Assembly (NCBI RefSeq): GCF_003046175.1
Contig: NZ_PZZM01000001.1
Coordinates: 2,497,001 to 2,561,000 of the forward strand
DNA from: Bosea sp. 124
GTDB lineage: Bacteria > Pseudomonadota > Alphaproteobacteria > Rhizobiales > Beijerinckiaceae
Direction: 5' to 3'
Length of the DNA: 64,000 nt
In this document: positions 1-9,221 of the stretch, piece by piece
How positions within the stretch are numbered: position 1 is the first letter of the stretch
How the letters are laid out: the number at the start of each line of letters is the position of its first letter
The notes under the pieces: generated by a model
What the model saw: only the letters and a program-made list of their open reading frames with translations
Databases searched by the model: none
Told to the model about the DNA's origin: nothing
Made by a program: the position numbers and the translations under genes

Positions 1-532
1 CGTGATAGGCGATCGGCAGCCCGAAAGCCTCGATGCGGTGGGCCACAGCCTTGCCGATGCGGCCGAGGCCGACGATGCCGACCGAGCGCTTGCGCAGCGA
101 GGTCGTCAGCGGATAGGCGGCCTTCAGCCACTTGCCCTCGCGCAGATAGCGGTCGACCTGCGGCAATTGCCTGACGGTCGAGATCAGCAGGCCGATGGCG
201 AGGTCAGCGACCTCGTCGGTCAGGACGTCGGGCGTGTTCGTGACGATGAGGCCGCGTCGGCCGGCCTCGGCTGCGTCGACATGGTCGTAGCCGACGCCGA
301 AGCTCGAGATGATCTCAAGGTTGGGAAGCGCGTCGAACAGCGCGCCATCGACCCGGTTGTGGCCGCCGCCAGCGGCGATGCCACGCACGCGTCCGGAGAT
401 CTCGCGCAGGAAGGCCGCCTTGTCCTCGGCCTTCCACAATTCGTGAACGGCGTACTGGGCCTTCAACTGGTCGGCGGCATAGGCCATCAGCGGGCCGGTC
501 ATCAGGATTTCGGTGGCGTTGGGCCGTGTCAT
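1..532 (-). CDS. D-isomer-specific 2-hydroxyacid dehydrogenase, partial
   Basis: NAD(P)-dependent 2-hydroxyacid dehydrogenase of the glyoxylate/hydroxypyruvate reductase type; about 177 N-terminal residues are present and the C-terminus, with the catalytic His, lies beyond the window edge. The translation begins MTRPNATEILMTGPL and contains the family's FGVGYDHVD substrate-loop motif (near residue 83) and the Rossmann motif VGIVGLGRIGKAVAHRIEAF. ATG at 532 is the first start. The gene lies downstream of the gntR gene on the same strand, separated by 187 bp that contain a candidate GntR operator, so its own regulated promoter is likely. With the neighbouring importer it probably reduces or oxidises a sugar-acid derived 2-keto acid; the substrate is not readable from sequence. 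Confidence 0.9.
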   Translation of the reverse strand, partial: MTRPNATEILMTGPLMAYAADQLKAQYAVHELWKAEDKAAFLREISGRVRGIAAGGGHNRVDGALFDALPNLEIISSFGVGYDHVDAAEAGRRGLIVTNTPDVLTDEVADLAIGLLISTVRQLPQVDRYLREGKWLKAAYPLTTSLRKRSVGIVGLGRIGKAVAHRIEAFGLPIAYH

Positions 533-704
533 GGGGGACGTTTCCGTAGGCTTCGGGTGATGGTCGGGCGGCTTGATCAGGCGAATATGAATCGATTAGA
601 TGTTGCCGGATAGGGCGGTCGCATGGAAGCTGCCGGCCTCGCTGCGATCATCGTCGGGCATCCCACCACGCCGCGCGCTGCCGACAAAGCGCAGATGGCG
701 CATA

Positions 705-721
705 TATAGTATGATTTAATC
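705..721. promoter_or_regulatory. Candidate GntR operator O1
   Basis: TATAGTATGATTTAATC matches site O2 at 1564 at 14 of 17 positions and O3 at 52361 at 12 of 17. It lies upstream of the 2-hydroxyacid dehydrogenase and overlaps the stop codon of gntR. The core ATGATT-T-AATCAT (711-723) is a perfect inverted repeat around one base, as expected for a dimeric regulator. Assignment to the adjacent GntR protein is inference. Confidence 0.5.
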
Positions 722-1481
722 ATGCCGTTTTGTGGATCGCTGCCGTCGCGCCCGGGGTCAGGAAGGCCAGCGTCGTGTTCAGGCTGTCGATCACCAGCGC
801 CGTCATCCGGGCCGATGCGAGGTCGCTGTCGCGCTGGATGATCGCGTCCAGCACGCGTTCGTGATCGACCAGGGAGGCGATGAAGAAATCGCGGTCGTCG
901 ACCGATTTGAGCAGAAGCGACCACTGCACCGTGGCCGCGACAGCGCTGGCCAGACACATCAGCGTGGCGTTGTGTGAAGCGGCGAAGACGGCCTCGTGGA
1001 AGGCCAGATCGGCGCGGATCGTCGCGTCGGCATAGGGCTGGTTGTCGGACATGCCGCGGTAGGCGGCCTCGATCCGCGCAATGTCGGTGGGCGTGCGCCG
1101 CTGGGCTGCCAGCCTCGCGGCGGCAGGCTCGGCGAAACGGCGTAACTCGAAGAGATCACGGATAAATTTCTCGTTCGGATCGGCCTCGAAATGCCAGGAG
1201 AGGACGTCGGGATCGAGCAGATTCCAGCTATCGCGAGGGGCTGCTCTGGTGCCGCTCTTGGGCCTGGCCTCGACCAGCCCCTTGGCGGTCAGCACCTTGA
1301 CGGCCTCGCGATAGGCGGTGCGGGAGACCGAAATGTCGGAGCGCAGATCGTCCTCGTTGGGAAGCAATTCGCCGGCCTTGACGGCGCCGGTGATGATGGC
1401 GACAGCGAGCTTCTGCGCGACCTGGCCGAAGAGGCGGTCGGGGTTGAGGGTCGTCGGCCGCGAATAGTCGCGCACCCGCAT
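720..1481 (-). CDS. GntR-family transcriptional regulator, FadR (FCD) subfamily
   Basis: DNA-binding repressor or activator, 253 aa from ATG 1481; an in-frame ATG 45 bp upstream would add an unlikely 15-residue tail. Residues about 15-80 form the winged helix (LLPNEDDLRSDISVSRTAYREA..VL..KGLVEARPKSGT). The C-terminal FCD ligand domain shows the metal/ligand motif DLAFHEAVFAASHN and a later VDHERVLDAI histidine. FCD regulators usually sense organic or sugar acids, which fits the flanking importer and dehydrogenases. The gene is transcribed divergently from the ABC operon. The 271-bp gap between them contains a promoter overlapped by a 17-bp site that recurs at 705 and 52361, so autoregulation and control of distant genes are plausible. 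Confidence 0.92.
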   Translation of the reverse strand: MRVRDYSRPTTLNPDRLFGQVAQKLAVAIITGAVKAGELLPNEDDLRSDISVSRTAYREAVKVLTAKGLVEARPKSGTRAAPRDSWNLLDPDVLSWHFEADPNEKFIRDLFELRRFAEPAAARLAAQRRTPTDIARIEAAYRGMSDNQPYADATIRADLAFHEAVFAASHNATLMCLASAVAATVQWSLLLKSVDDRDFFIASLVDHERVLDAIIQRDSDLASARMTALVIDSLNTTLAFLTPGATAAIHKTA

Positions 1482-1547
1482 CGTCTTGGCGCCTCTTCCG
1501 TTGCTGCAGGCATCCGGTGGACCCACCTGCCGCCTTGCGTCCCGCGC

Positions 1548-1574
1548 TTGACACGCCTGTCTGTATGGTATGAC
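1548..1574 (+). promoter_or_regulatory. Predicted promoter of the ABC importer operon
   Basis: TTGACA (1548-1553) and TATGAC (1569-1574) are separated by 15 bp, slightly short of optimal. The -10 is embedded in candidate operator O2, a layout typical of repression. The first gene starts at 1753, leaving a leader of about 170 nt. Confidence 0.4.
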
Positions 1575-1580
1575 TTTATC
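1564..1580. promoter_or_regulatory. Candidate GntR operator O2
   Basis: TATGGTATGACTTTATC, the second copy of the 17-bp motif, lies between the divergent gntR gene and the ABC importer and overlaps the predicted -10 element. Shared core with O1 and O3: AT-R-GTATGA-Y-T. Confidence 0.5.
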
Positions 1581-1752
1581 GCAGATGAAGTCCGACGCAA
1601 GGGACCGTCCCTCCTGAACGAGGCGCGGTCCTTAGCCGACGGCAGCCTTCATCGATCGGTCGCAACAGGCCGATAGACGATGCGACTCGGACTCTGCCGG
1701 AAATGGCGGATCACCGGGTCCACGGGGAAACGAAGTTTAGGAGAGGGCCCAC

Positions 1753-2811
<1,059 letters not shown>

Positions 2812-2880
2812 AACGGCCGGACAACCCGGTTCAAGACGGCCACTCGAAGAGCCGTCGAACCTTATCCAGGGAGGATGAAC

Positions 2881-4182
2881 ATGAATTTCGATCGCAGATC
2901 ACTGCTCAAGGGCGGTGCCGCTCTCGGGCTGGGCAGCAGCGCGAACTTGCTCGCCTATGCCAAGGCCTGGGCGCAGGCCTCGCCCTTCAAGGTCGAGCCC
3001 AACGCCAAGATCAACCTGATGCGCTGGAAGCGCTTCGTGGAGGCGGAAGACGTCGCTTTCATGAACCTTGTCGCAGCCTTCGAGAAGGCCACCGGCGCCA
3101 AGATCACTGTCACCAACGAATCCTATGACGATCTCCAGCCGAAGGCTTCGGTGGTCGCCAATACCGGGCAGGGCCTCGACCTGGTCTGGGGCCTGTATTC
3201 GTTGCCGCATCTGTTCCCGCAGAAGTGCATGGACCTCACCGATGTCTCGAAATATCTCGGTGAGAAGCATGGCGGCTGGTTCCCGTCGGCGGAAGCCTAC
3301 GGCAAGCTCGGCAACAAATGGATCGGCATTCCGATCGCGGCCAGCGGCGGCCTGATGAACTACCGTATCTCCTCGATCAACAAGGCCGGGTTCAAGGAAT
3401 TCCCGAAGGACACCGCCGGCTTCCTCGAGCTCTGCAAGGCGCTGAAGGCCAACAACACGCCGGCTGGCATGGCCTTCGGCCACGCCTCGGGCGACGCCAA
3501 CACCTGGATGCACTGGCTGCTCTGGACCCATGGTGGCAACCTCGTCGACAAGAACGACAAGGTCATCATCAACACGCCCGAGACCGCCAAGGCGCTGGAG
3601 TACGCCAAGGCGCTCTACGACACCTTTATCCCCGGCACCGCCTCGTGGAACGATTCCTCGAACAACAAGGCCTTCCTCGCCGGCGAACTGCACACCACCG
3701 TCAACGGCATCTCGGTCTATGTCGCGGCCAAGAAGGAAAAGCCCCAGATGGCTGCCGACATGGACCACGCCTACATGCCGATCGGCCCGATCGGCAAGCC
3801 GACCGAGCTGCACCTGCCCTTCACGATGCTGGCCTTCCAGTTCACGAAGGTTCCCAACGCCTGCAAGGCCTTCATCGCCTTCATGCTGGATTCGCCGCAG
3901 TTCAACCCGTGGATCGGCGCGGCGCAGGGCTACCTGTCGCACTTCCTGGCCGAATACGACAAGAACCCGGTCTGGACGGCCGATCCGAAGACGACGCCGT
4001 TCCGCGACGTTGCCAAGCGTACGCTGACCCCGGCCGGCCTCGGCACGCTGGGTGAGAAGGCCGCCGCGGCGATCGCCGACTTCATCGTGGTCGACATGTT
4101 CGCGAACTACGTCACCGGCCGCGAAGACATCAAGGGCGCCATGGCCGGCGCCGAGCGGCAGGCCAAGCGCATCTATCGCTGA
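2881..4182 (+). CDS. ABC sugar-type extracellular solute-binding protein (Tat signal)
   Basis: Periplasmic binding protein of family 1 (MalE/UgpB-like), 433 aa. ATG 2881 is preferred over the in-frame ATG 2875 because AGGGAGG at 2868-2874 sits 6 nt before it. The N-terminus has a twin-arginine signal (DRRSLLKGG) followed by a hydrophobic stretch and a probable cleavage near AWAQA-SPF. The mature part shows a typical SBP_bac_1 pattern (NTGQGLDLVWG, AASGGLMNYRIS, WMHWLLWTHGGNLVDKNDKVIINTPE). Twin-arginine export of the binding protein is frequent in this clade. A GC-rich hairpin follows the stop codon, probably protecting an ATPase/binding-protein mRNA segment and giving differential expression against the permeases. 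Confidence 0.94.
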   Translation: MNFDRRSLLKGGAALGLGSSANLLAYAKAWAQASPFKVEPNAKINLMRWKRFVEAEDVAFMNLVAAFEKATGAKITVTNESYDDLQPKASVVANTGQGLDLVWGLYSLPHLFPQKCMDLTDVSKYLGEKHGGWFPSAEAYGKLGNKWIGIPIAASGGLMNYRISSINKAGFKEFPKDTAGFLELCKALKANNTPAGMAFGHASGDANTWMHWLLWTHGGNLVDKNDKVIINTPETAKALEYAKALYDTFIPGTASWNDSSNNKAFLAGELHTTVNGISVYVAAKKEKPQMAADMDHAYMPIGPIGKPTELHLPFTMLAFQFTKVPNACKAFIAFMLDSPQFNPWIGAAQGYLSHFLAEYDKNPVWTADPKTTPFRDVAKRTLTPAGLGTLGEKAAAAIADFIVVDMFANYVTGREDIKGAMAGAERQAKRIYR

Positions 4183-4202
4183 GCCGCAATGCCTGACGAG
4201 GC

Positions 4203-4220
4203 GGCCCGCTCCGGCGGGCC
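4203..4220 (+). terminator. Intra-operon GC hairpin after the binding-protein gene
   Basis: GGCCCGC-TCCG-GCGGGCC forms a perfect 7-bp stem, followed by a short C/T-rich run (GTCCTTCGCCCCCTTT). It lies 20 bp after the binding-protein stop and 80 bp before the first permease. Such a hairpin can act as a weak attenuator or a 3'-end stabiliser, the usual arrangement when a binding protein must outnumber its permease. Confidence 0.55.
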
Positions 4221-4301
4221 GTCCTTCGCCCCCTTTCGCGACACGACATCACAGTCCGGCCCGGTGGCCGGACCGATTTCCCGCATCACATCGGACCCGC
4301 G

Positions 4302-5264
4302 ATGGCCAATTCCGCAGTCGAGATGCCGGCCCGCCTGACGCCGTTCAGAAGCGAGCGCACGACCTGGCAGAAGCTCAAGGCCAGCCCCAACTGGCTCGGC
4401 TTCTGGTACATGGTGCCGGCGATGGGCATCCTGCTCCTGTTCCTGGCCTATCCGCTGGGGCTCGGCGTCTGGCTGTCCTTCACCGACACCAAGATCGGCC
4501 GTGCCGGCGAATTCATCGGGCTCGAAAACTACGAATGGCTCTGGGACGACAGCGTGTTCTGGACCTCGGTCTTCAATACGCTGCTCTATACGACCGTCGC
4601 CAGCGCCGCCAAATTCGTGATCGGGCTTTATCTGGCGCTGCTGCTCAACAAGCACCTGCCGTTCAAGGCGATGATCCGCGCTGCCGTGCTGATCCCCTTC
4701 ATCGTGCCGACCGTGCTGTCGGCGATCGCGTTCTGGTGGATTTATGACAGCCAGTTCTCGATTATCTCCTGGTCGCTGCGCCAGCTCGGCTGGATCGACC
4801 ACAACATCAACTTCCTCGGTGACCCTTGGAATGCCCGCTGGTCGACGATCTTCGCCAATGTCTGGCGCGGCGTGCCGTTCATCGCGATCACGCTGCTCGC
4901 GGGCTTGCAGACGGTCTCGCCCTCGCTCTACGAGGCTGCGACGCTCGACGGCGCCACGAACTGGCAGCGCTTCCGCCACATCACTTATCCGCTGCTGACG
5001 CCGATCATCGCGGTGGTGATGACCTTCTCGGTGCTGTTCACCTTCACCGATTTCCAGCTCATCTGGGCGCTCACCCGGGGTGGGCCGGTCAACGCCACGC
5101 ATCTGATGGCAACGCTCTCCTATCAGCGTGCGATCATCGCCGGCCAGCTCGGCGAGGGCGCGGCGATCTCAACGGCAATGATCCCCTTCCTGCTCGCGGC
5201 GATCGGTATCGCCTGGTACGGGCTCCAGACGCGCAAATGGCAGCAGGGTGGCAGCAATGACTAG
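4302..5264 (+). CDS. ABC transporter permease, MalF/UgpA type
   Basis: Integral membrane subunit of the importer, 320 aa with six predicted helices; the first follows a 30-residue cytosolic tail (WYMVPAMGILLLFLAYPLGLGVWLS). The conserved EAA loop that docks on the ATPase is visible as YEAATLDGATNWQRFRHITYPLL (about residues 209-231). The 3' end overlaps the next permease by 8 bp, indicating translational coupling. ATG 4302 follows AT-rich sequence without a strong Shine-Dalgarno; an alternative ATG lies 7 codons in (MPARLTPF). Confidence 0.93.
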   Translation: MANSAVEMPARLTPFRSERTTWQKLKASPNWLGFWYMVPAMGILLLFLAYPLGLGVWLSFTDTKIGRAGEFIGLENYEWLWDDSVFWTSVFNTLLYTTVASAAKFVIGLYLALLLNKHLPFKAMIRAAVLIPFIVPTVLSAIAFWWIYDSQFSIISWSLRQLGWIDHNINFLGDPWNARWSTIFANVWRGVPFIAITLLAGLQTVSPSLYEAATLDGATNWQRFRHITYPLLTPIIAVVMTFSVLFTFTDFQLIWALTRGGPVNATHLMATLSYQRAIIAGQLGEGAAISTAMIPFLLAAIGIAWYGLQTRKWQQGGSND

Positions 5265-6168
5265 CATCGATGCGGGCCAGGACAGCCCTGGCCGCCAGGC
5301 GACCCCCGACCATAGCGAGGGCATGGGCTATCTGGAGACGCTGCCCCGGCGCGTCGTCACGACCTATATCCCGCTCGTCCTGATCCTGATCGTCCTGCTC
5401 TTCCCGTTCTACTGGATGGCGCTGACGGCGGTGAAACCCGACCATCAGCTCATCGAGATGGACAAGGTCAGCCCGTTCTGGACCTGGGAGCCGACCTTCA
5501 AGCACATCTACAAGCTGCTGTTCGAGAGCGACTACCCGCGCTGGCTCTGGAACACGATGTTCATCGCGACCTGCGCCACCTTCATCTCGCTGGTCGCGAG
5601 CGTGCTCGCCGCCTATGCGATCGTGCGCCTGCGCTTCAAGGGCGCGGTCACGGTCGGCGCGCTGATCTTCCTGGCCTATCTGGTGCCGCCCTCGATCCTG
5701 TTCATCCCGCTCGCCACGGTGATCTACAAGGTCGGCCTGTTCGACACGCCGCTGGCGCTGATCCTAGTCTATCCGACGATCCTGATCCCGTTCTCGACCT
5801 GGCTCCTGATGGGCTATTTCAAGACGATTCCCTACGAGCTCGAGGAATGCGCGCTCATCGACGGCGCGACGCGGGCGCAGATCCTGATCAAGATCATCCT
5901 GCCGCTGGCGGTGCCGGGGCTGATCTCGGCCTTCATCTTCTCCTTCACGCTGTGCTGGAACGAGTTCATCTACGCGCTGACCTTTCTGTCATCGACGCAG
6001 AACAAGACCGTGCCGGTGGCGATCGTGAACGAGTTCGTCGATGGCGACATCTATCGCTGGGGCTCGCTGATGGCGGGCGCACTCGCGGGCTCGCTGCCGC
6101 TGGTCATCCTCTACGCCTTCTTCGTCGAGCATTACGTGTCGGCGATGACCGGGGCGGTGAAGGAATAA
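5257..6168 (+). CDS. ABC transporter permease, MalG/UgpE type
   Basis: Second inner-membrane subunit, 303 aa from ATG 5257; an in-frame GTG at 5248 is possible. Six helices are predicted, the first at about residues 28-50 (TYIPLVLILIVLLFPFYWM). The EAA docking loop is YELEECALIDGATRAQILIKIILPLAVPG. Together with the MalF-like subunit, the ATPase and the Tat-exported binding protein it completes a four-component CUT1 importer. The next gene, a dehydrogenase, starts 31 bp downstream, so importer and enzyme are likely co-transcribed. Confidence 0.93.
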   Translation: MTSIDAGQDSPGRQATPDHSEGMGYLETLPRRVVTTYIPLVLILIVLLFPFYWMALTAVKPDHQLIEMDKVSPFWTWEPTFKHIYKLLFESDYPRWLWNTMFIATCATFISLVASVLAAYAIVRLRFKGAVTVGALIFLAYLVPPSILFIPLATVIYKVGLFDTPLALILVYPTILIPFSTWLLMGYFKTIPYELEECALIDGATRAQILIKIILPLAVPGLISAFIFSFTLCWNEFIYALTFLSSTQNKTVPVAIVNEFVDGDIYRWGSLMAGALAGSLPLVILYAFFVEHYVSAMTGAVKE

Positions 6169-6199
6169 GTCGCGGCACAGCCTTTGAGAGACGCATAGA

Positions 6200-7093
6200 A
6201 TGACGACCTCCATCGCCTTCATCGGGCTCGGCGCCATGGGCGCGCCGATGGCCGAGAACCTGGTCAAGCGCCAGTTCCGCGTCACCGGCTTCGACATGCG
6301 CGCCAGCGCGCGCGAGGCTTTGGTTGCCGCAGGAGGGCATGCCGCCGGGAGCGCTAGGGCGGCGGCCGAGGGCGCCGGGGTTCTGGTGCTGATGGTGGTG
6401 AATGCCGCGCAGGCGCGCTCCGTCCTGTTCGAGGCCGGGGCGATCGAGGCGCTGGCGCCGGGCGCGCTGGTGATCCTGATGGCGACCTGCCCGCCGGGCG
6501 AGGTCGAGGCTATCGCCGCCGAAGTGGCGAGCTCCGGACGGCATCTGGTCGATGCGCCGGTCTCGGGTGGCGTCAACGGTGCGCGCGGCGCCACGCTGAC
6601 GATCATGGTCGGCGCGCCGCAGCAGAGCTTCGACCAGGCGCGGCCGGTGCTGGAGGCACTCGGCGACAAGGTCTTCCATGTTGGCCAGACCCCGGGCCAG
6701 GGTGCGACGGTGAAGACGGTCAACCAGCTCCTCTGCGGCGTCCATATCGCGGTCGCAGCCGAGGCGCTGTCGCTCGCCGAGAAGGCCGGCATCGACGGAA
6801 AGCTGCTGTTCGAGATCATGGGCGGCTCGGCCGCCTCGTCCTGGATGCTGCGCGACCGTGGCCCGCGGATGCATGAGCCCGACCCGGCGGTGGCGAGCGC
6901 GGTCGACATCTTCGTCAAGGATCTCGGGATCGTGCTCGATGCCGGGCGCGCGGCCAAGACCGCCCTGCCGTTGGCTGCAGCCGCCCACCAGATGTTCCTG
7001 GCCTCGTCTGGCCTCGGTCATGGCGGGCGTGACGATTCGCAGGTGGTGCGGGCCTATCGCGCGCTCAACGCCCGGCCCGCGAACGATGCGTGA
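6200..7093 (+). CDS. NAD-binding beta-hydroxyacid dehydrogenase (3-hydroxyisobutyrate / L-threonate dehydrogenase family)
   Basis: 297-aa oxidoreductase with N-terminal Rossmann motif AFIGLGAMGAPMAENL, substrate-binding DAPVSGGVNGA (about 118-128) and catalytic Lys in GATVKTVNQLLCG (Lys near 173). The segment GGSAASSWMLRDRGPRM is typical of the GarR/LtnD subgroup acting on tartronate semialdehyde or L-threonate. It is the last gene of the importer operon, which points to oxidation of the imported compound or its product. A second family member lies at 8291. The exact substrate cannot be fixed; L-threonate or another four-carbon acid is suggested by the denD-like gene at 57229, which may share the same regulator. 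Confidence 0.9.
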   Translation: MTTSIAFIGLGAMGAPMAENLVKRQFRVTGFDMRASAREALVAAGGHAAGSARAAAEGAGVLVLMVVNAAQARSVLFEAGAIEALAPGALVILMATCPPGEVEAIAAEVASSGRHLVDAPVSGGVNGARGATLTIMVGAPQQSFDQARPVLEALGDKVFHVGQTPGQGATVKTVNQLLCGVHIAVAAEALSLAEKAGIDGKLLFEIMGGSAASSWMLRDRGPRMHEPDPAVASAVDIFVKDLGIVLDAGRAAKTALPLAAAAHQMFLASSGLGHGGRDDSQVVRAYRALNARPANDA

Positions 7094-7109
7094 GCCGCCG
7101 CCCGGCGCC

Positions 7110-8186
7110 TCAGCTCCGCGGTGGCGTGGTCGTGCCGCGAATGACGAGCGCCGGCGTGAGAAGCAGGCGCCGCGGCGGAGCGTCCGGAGCGGCGATGCGG
7201 CTGATCAGGAATTTGGCCGATTTTCTGCCCATCTCGTCCTGGAAATTCCGGATCGTCGTCAGGGCCGGGTACCACTGCGCCGCTTCCTGAACGTCGTCGC
7301 AGCCGACGATCGAGAAATCGATGCCGGCCTCGCGCCCGCGATGACGCAGCCCGAGCATCGCGCCGAAGGCGGAGAGATCGTTCATGCAGACGGCGGCCGT
7401 CGGCGGGTCCGCCGCATCGAGCACGGTCTGGATGCCTTTCGAGCCATTCTCGCGGGTGCCGTGACCGGCATAGACGAGGCTCGGATCGACGGGAATGCCG
7501 TAGCGCGTCAGCACCTCGCAATAGCCGAGATAGCGGTTGCGTCCGGTCGAGATGCGCTGGTTCTCGCAGATGAAGGCGATGCGGCGATGGCCGAGCCCGA
7601 TCAGGTGCTCCATCGCCAGAATGGTGCCGTGGCGATCATTGGAGCCGACGAAGTCGAGGTCGTCCCGGATCGAGCGGGAGAGCTGTACGATCGGCACACC
7701 GGCCGCGATCAGATGGGCGAAGGTCTCCGGCGTGCTGCCGCCCGCGGCGCAGAGGATCATGCCGTCGGGGCGGTATTCCTTGAGCGTGTTGAGGACCCGG
7801 TCCTGCCGGGCGAGATCCTCGCCATAGGTGCCGAGCAGGATCGAGCGGCCGTTTGCCGTCGTGGTTTCCTCGATCGCGGCAAGAAGTTCGGCGAAATAGG
7901 GATTGGTGATGTCGTGGAAGCCGACGCCGAGGATGTTGGTGCGGTCGGTGCGCAGCGAGGCGGCGCTGCGGTTATAGCTGTAGCCCATCTCCCGGGCCAT
8001 CTGCTGGACGCGGCTGCGCGTCGCTTCCGCCACCAGCGGCGAGCCGCGCAGCGCCAGCGAGACGGTCGCGGTCGAGACGGCCAGACGATCCGCGATGATC
8101 TGCAGCGTGACGCGGCCACGCCCGCCCGGAACCGCAGGCTGCAGCCTGATGGGAGACCCGGCGCCGATGGGGCCGCTGCTGGTCAT
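7110..8186 (-). CDS. LacI-family transcriptional regulator
   Basis: 358-aa repressor from ATG 8186 (MTSSGPIGAG); the frame stays open upstream, but that segment has no family resemblance. The HTH is at about 27-80: VTLQIIADRLAVSTATVSLALRGSPLVAEATRSRV followed by the hinge MGYSYNRSAASLRT. The periplasmic-binding-like effector domain follows (NILGVGFHDITNPYFAELLAAIEE, VGCDDVQEAAQWYPALTTIRNF). It is convergent with the dehydrogenase at 6200 (16 bp apart) and divergent from the dehydrogenase at 8291, which is its most likely target. LacI proteins normally bind a sugar or sugar-acid effector. The N-terminal 24 residues before the HTH are unusually long. Confidence 0.93.
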   Translation of the reverse strand: MTSSGPIGAGSPIRLQPAVPGGRGRVTLQIIADRLAVSTATVSLALRGSPLVAEATRSRVQQMAREMGYSYNRSAASLRTDRTNILGVGFHDITNPYFAELLAAIEETTTANGRSILLGTYGEDLARQDRVLNTLKEYRPDGMILCAAGGSTPETFAHLIAAGVPIVQLSRSIRDDLDFVGSNDRHGTILAMEHLIGLGHRRIAFICENQRISTGRNRYLGYCEVLTRYGIPVDPSLVYAGHGTRENGSKGIQTVLDAADPPTAAVCMNDLSAFGAMLGLRHRGREAGIDFSIVGCDDVQEAAQWYPALTTIRNFQDEMGRKSAKFLISRIAAPDAPPRRLLLTPALVIRGTTTPPRS

Positions 8187-8230
8187 GACGCTCTTCTCCG
8201 CGGCCGGACGCAAACGCCCGACAAGCTGTT

Positions 8231-8258
8231 CCTGGCCAGGCAATCCGCCATGTCGACA
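8231..8258. promoter_or_regulatory. Palindromes in the LacI/dehydrogenase divergent region
   Basis: Two short perfect inverted repeats, CCTGGCCAGG (8231-8240) and TGTCGACA (8251-8258), lie 33-60 bp before the ATG at 8291. The second has the central CG typical of LacI-family operators and sits just upstream of TATAAG (8270-8275), a possible -10. Assignment as an operator is tentative. Confidence 0.3.
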
Positions 8259-8290
8259 GGTCATTCTCATATAAGCAGGGGAAATTGAAG

Positions 8291-9202
8291 ATGACTGCAA
8301 CCAAAGAGTCGGTCGGCTTCATCGGCGTCGGGCTGATGGGCCAGGGGATGGCGCGAAACCTCGTCGACAAGGGGTTTCCCCTGACGGTGATGGGGCATCG
8401 CAACCGCAAGCCCGTCGAGGAGCTCGTCGCGGCCGGGGCGAAGGAAGCGAAGACGCCGAAGGAACTGGCCCAGAACGCCACGATCATCTTCCTCTGCGTG
8501 ACCGGCTCGGCCCAGGTGGAGGCGGTGGTCAACGGCCCCGACGGCATCGTCGCGGGGGCCAAGCCCGGTACGGTCGTGATCGATTGCTCGACCTCCGACC
8601 CGACGGTCACCGTCAGGATCGCCCGGGAACTGGAGGCCAGGGGCCTTCATCTGGCCGATGCCCCGCTCGGCGGCACGCCGGCCCAGGCGGCGCTCGGGCA
8701 GCTTTCCGCCATGGTCGGGACGACGCCGGAGGTCTTCGCGCGGATCAGGCCGGCGATCGAAGCCTGGGCGCAGAAGGTCGTGCATCTCGGCCCGGTCGGC
8801 GACGGCCACAAGATGAAGCTCCTGAACAACTTCCTCTCGATGGGCTATGCCGCAATCTATGCCGAGGCGCTGACCCTGGCGCAGAAGATCGACATCACGC
8901 CGCAGACCTTCGACAGTGTGCTGCGGGGCTCGCGGATGGATTGCGGCTTCTACCAGACCTTCATGCAATATGTGCTCGAGCGCGACCGCGACGCCCACAA
9001 GTTCACCCTGGTCAATGCGCTGAAGGATGTCCGCTATCTCGAGAGCGTCGCCAATGCGGCGGGCGTTCCGAACCCGATCGGCAATGCGGTGAAGAACAGC
9101 TTCGCGCTCGCCGTGGCGGCCGGCAAGGGCGACGACTACGTGCCGATGTTGTCCGACTGGGTCGCATCGCAGAACGGCATCTCGCTGGGCAGGAAAAGCT
9201 GA
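8291..9202 (+). CDS. NAD(P)-dependent 3-hydroxyisobutyrate dehydrogenase-family oxidoreductase
   Basis: 303 aa from ATG 8291; a TTG two codons upstream is also in frame, but CAGGGGAAA at 8276-8284 spaces better to the ATG. N-terminal FIGVGLMGQGMARNL binds the dinucleotide; MGHRNRKPVE follows beta-2 with basic residues that favour NADP. ADAPLGGTPAQA is the substrate loop and GHKMKLLNNF carries the catalytic Lys. It is distinct from the 6200 paralogue (roughly a quarter identical by eye). It stands alone between the divergent LacI regulator and the convergent racemase-like gene, so LacI control is likely. The substrate is unknown. Confidence 0.9.
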   Translation: MTATKESVGFIGVGLMGQGMARNLVDKGFPLTVMGHRNRKPVEELVAAGAKEAKTPKELAQNATIIFLCVTGSAQVEAVVNGPDGIVAGAKPGTVVIDCSTSDPTVTVRIARELEARGLHLADAPLGGTPAQAALGQLSAMVGTTPEVFARIRPAIEAWAQKVVHLGPVGDGHKMKLLNNFLSMGYAAIYAEALTLAQKIDITPQTFDSVLRGSRMDCGFYQTFMQYVLERDRDAHKFTLVNALKDVRYLESVANAAGVPNPIGNAVKNSFALAVAAGKGDDYVPMLSDWVASQNGISLGRKS

Positions 9203-9221
9203 GGCGGGGCGGGCGGCTCGC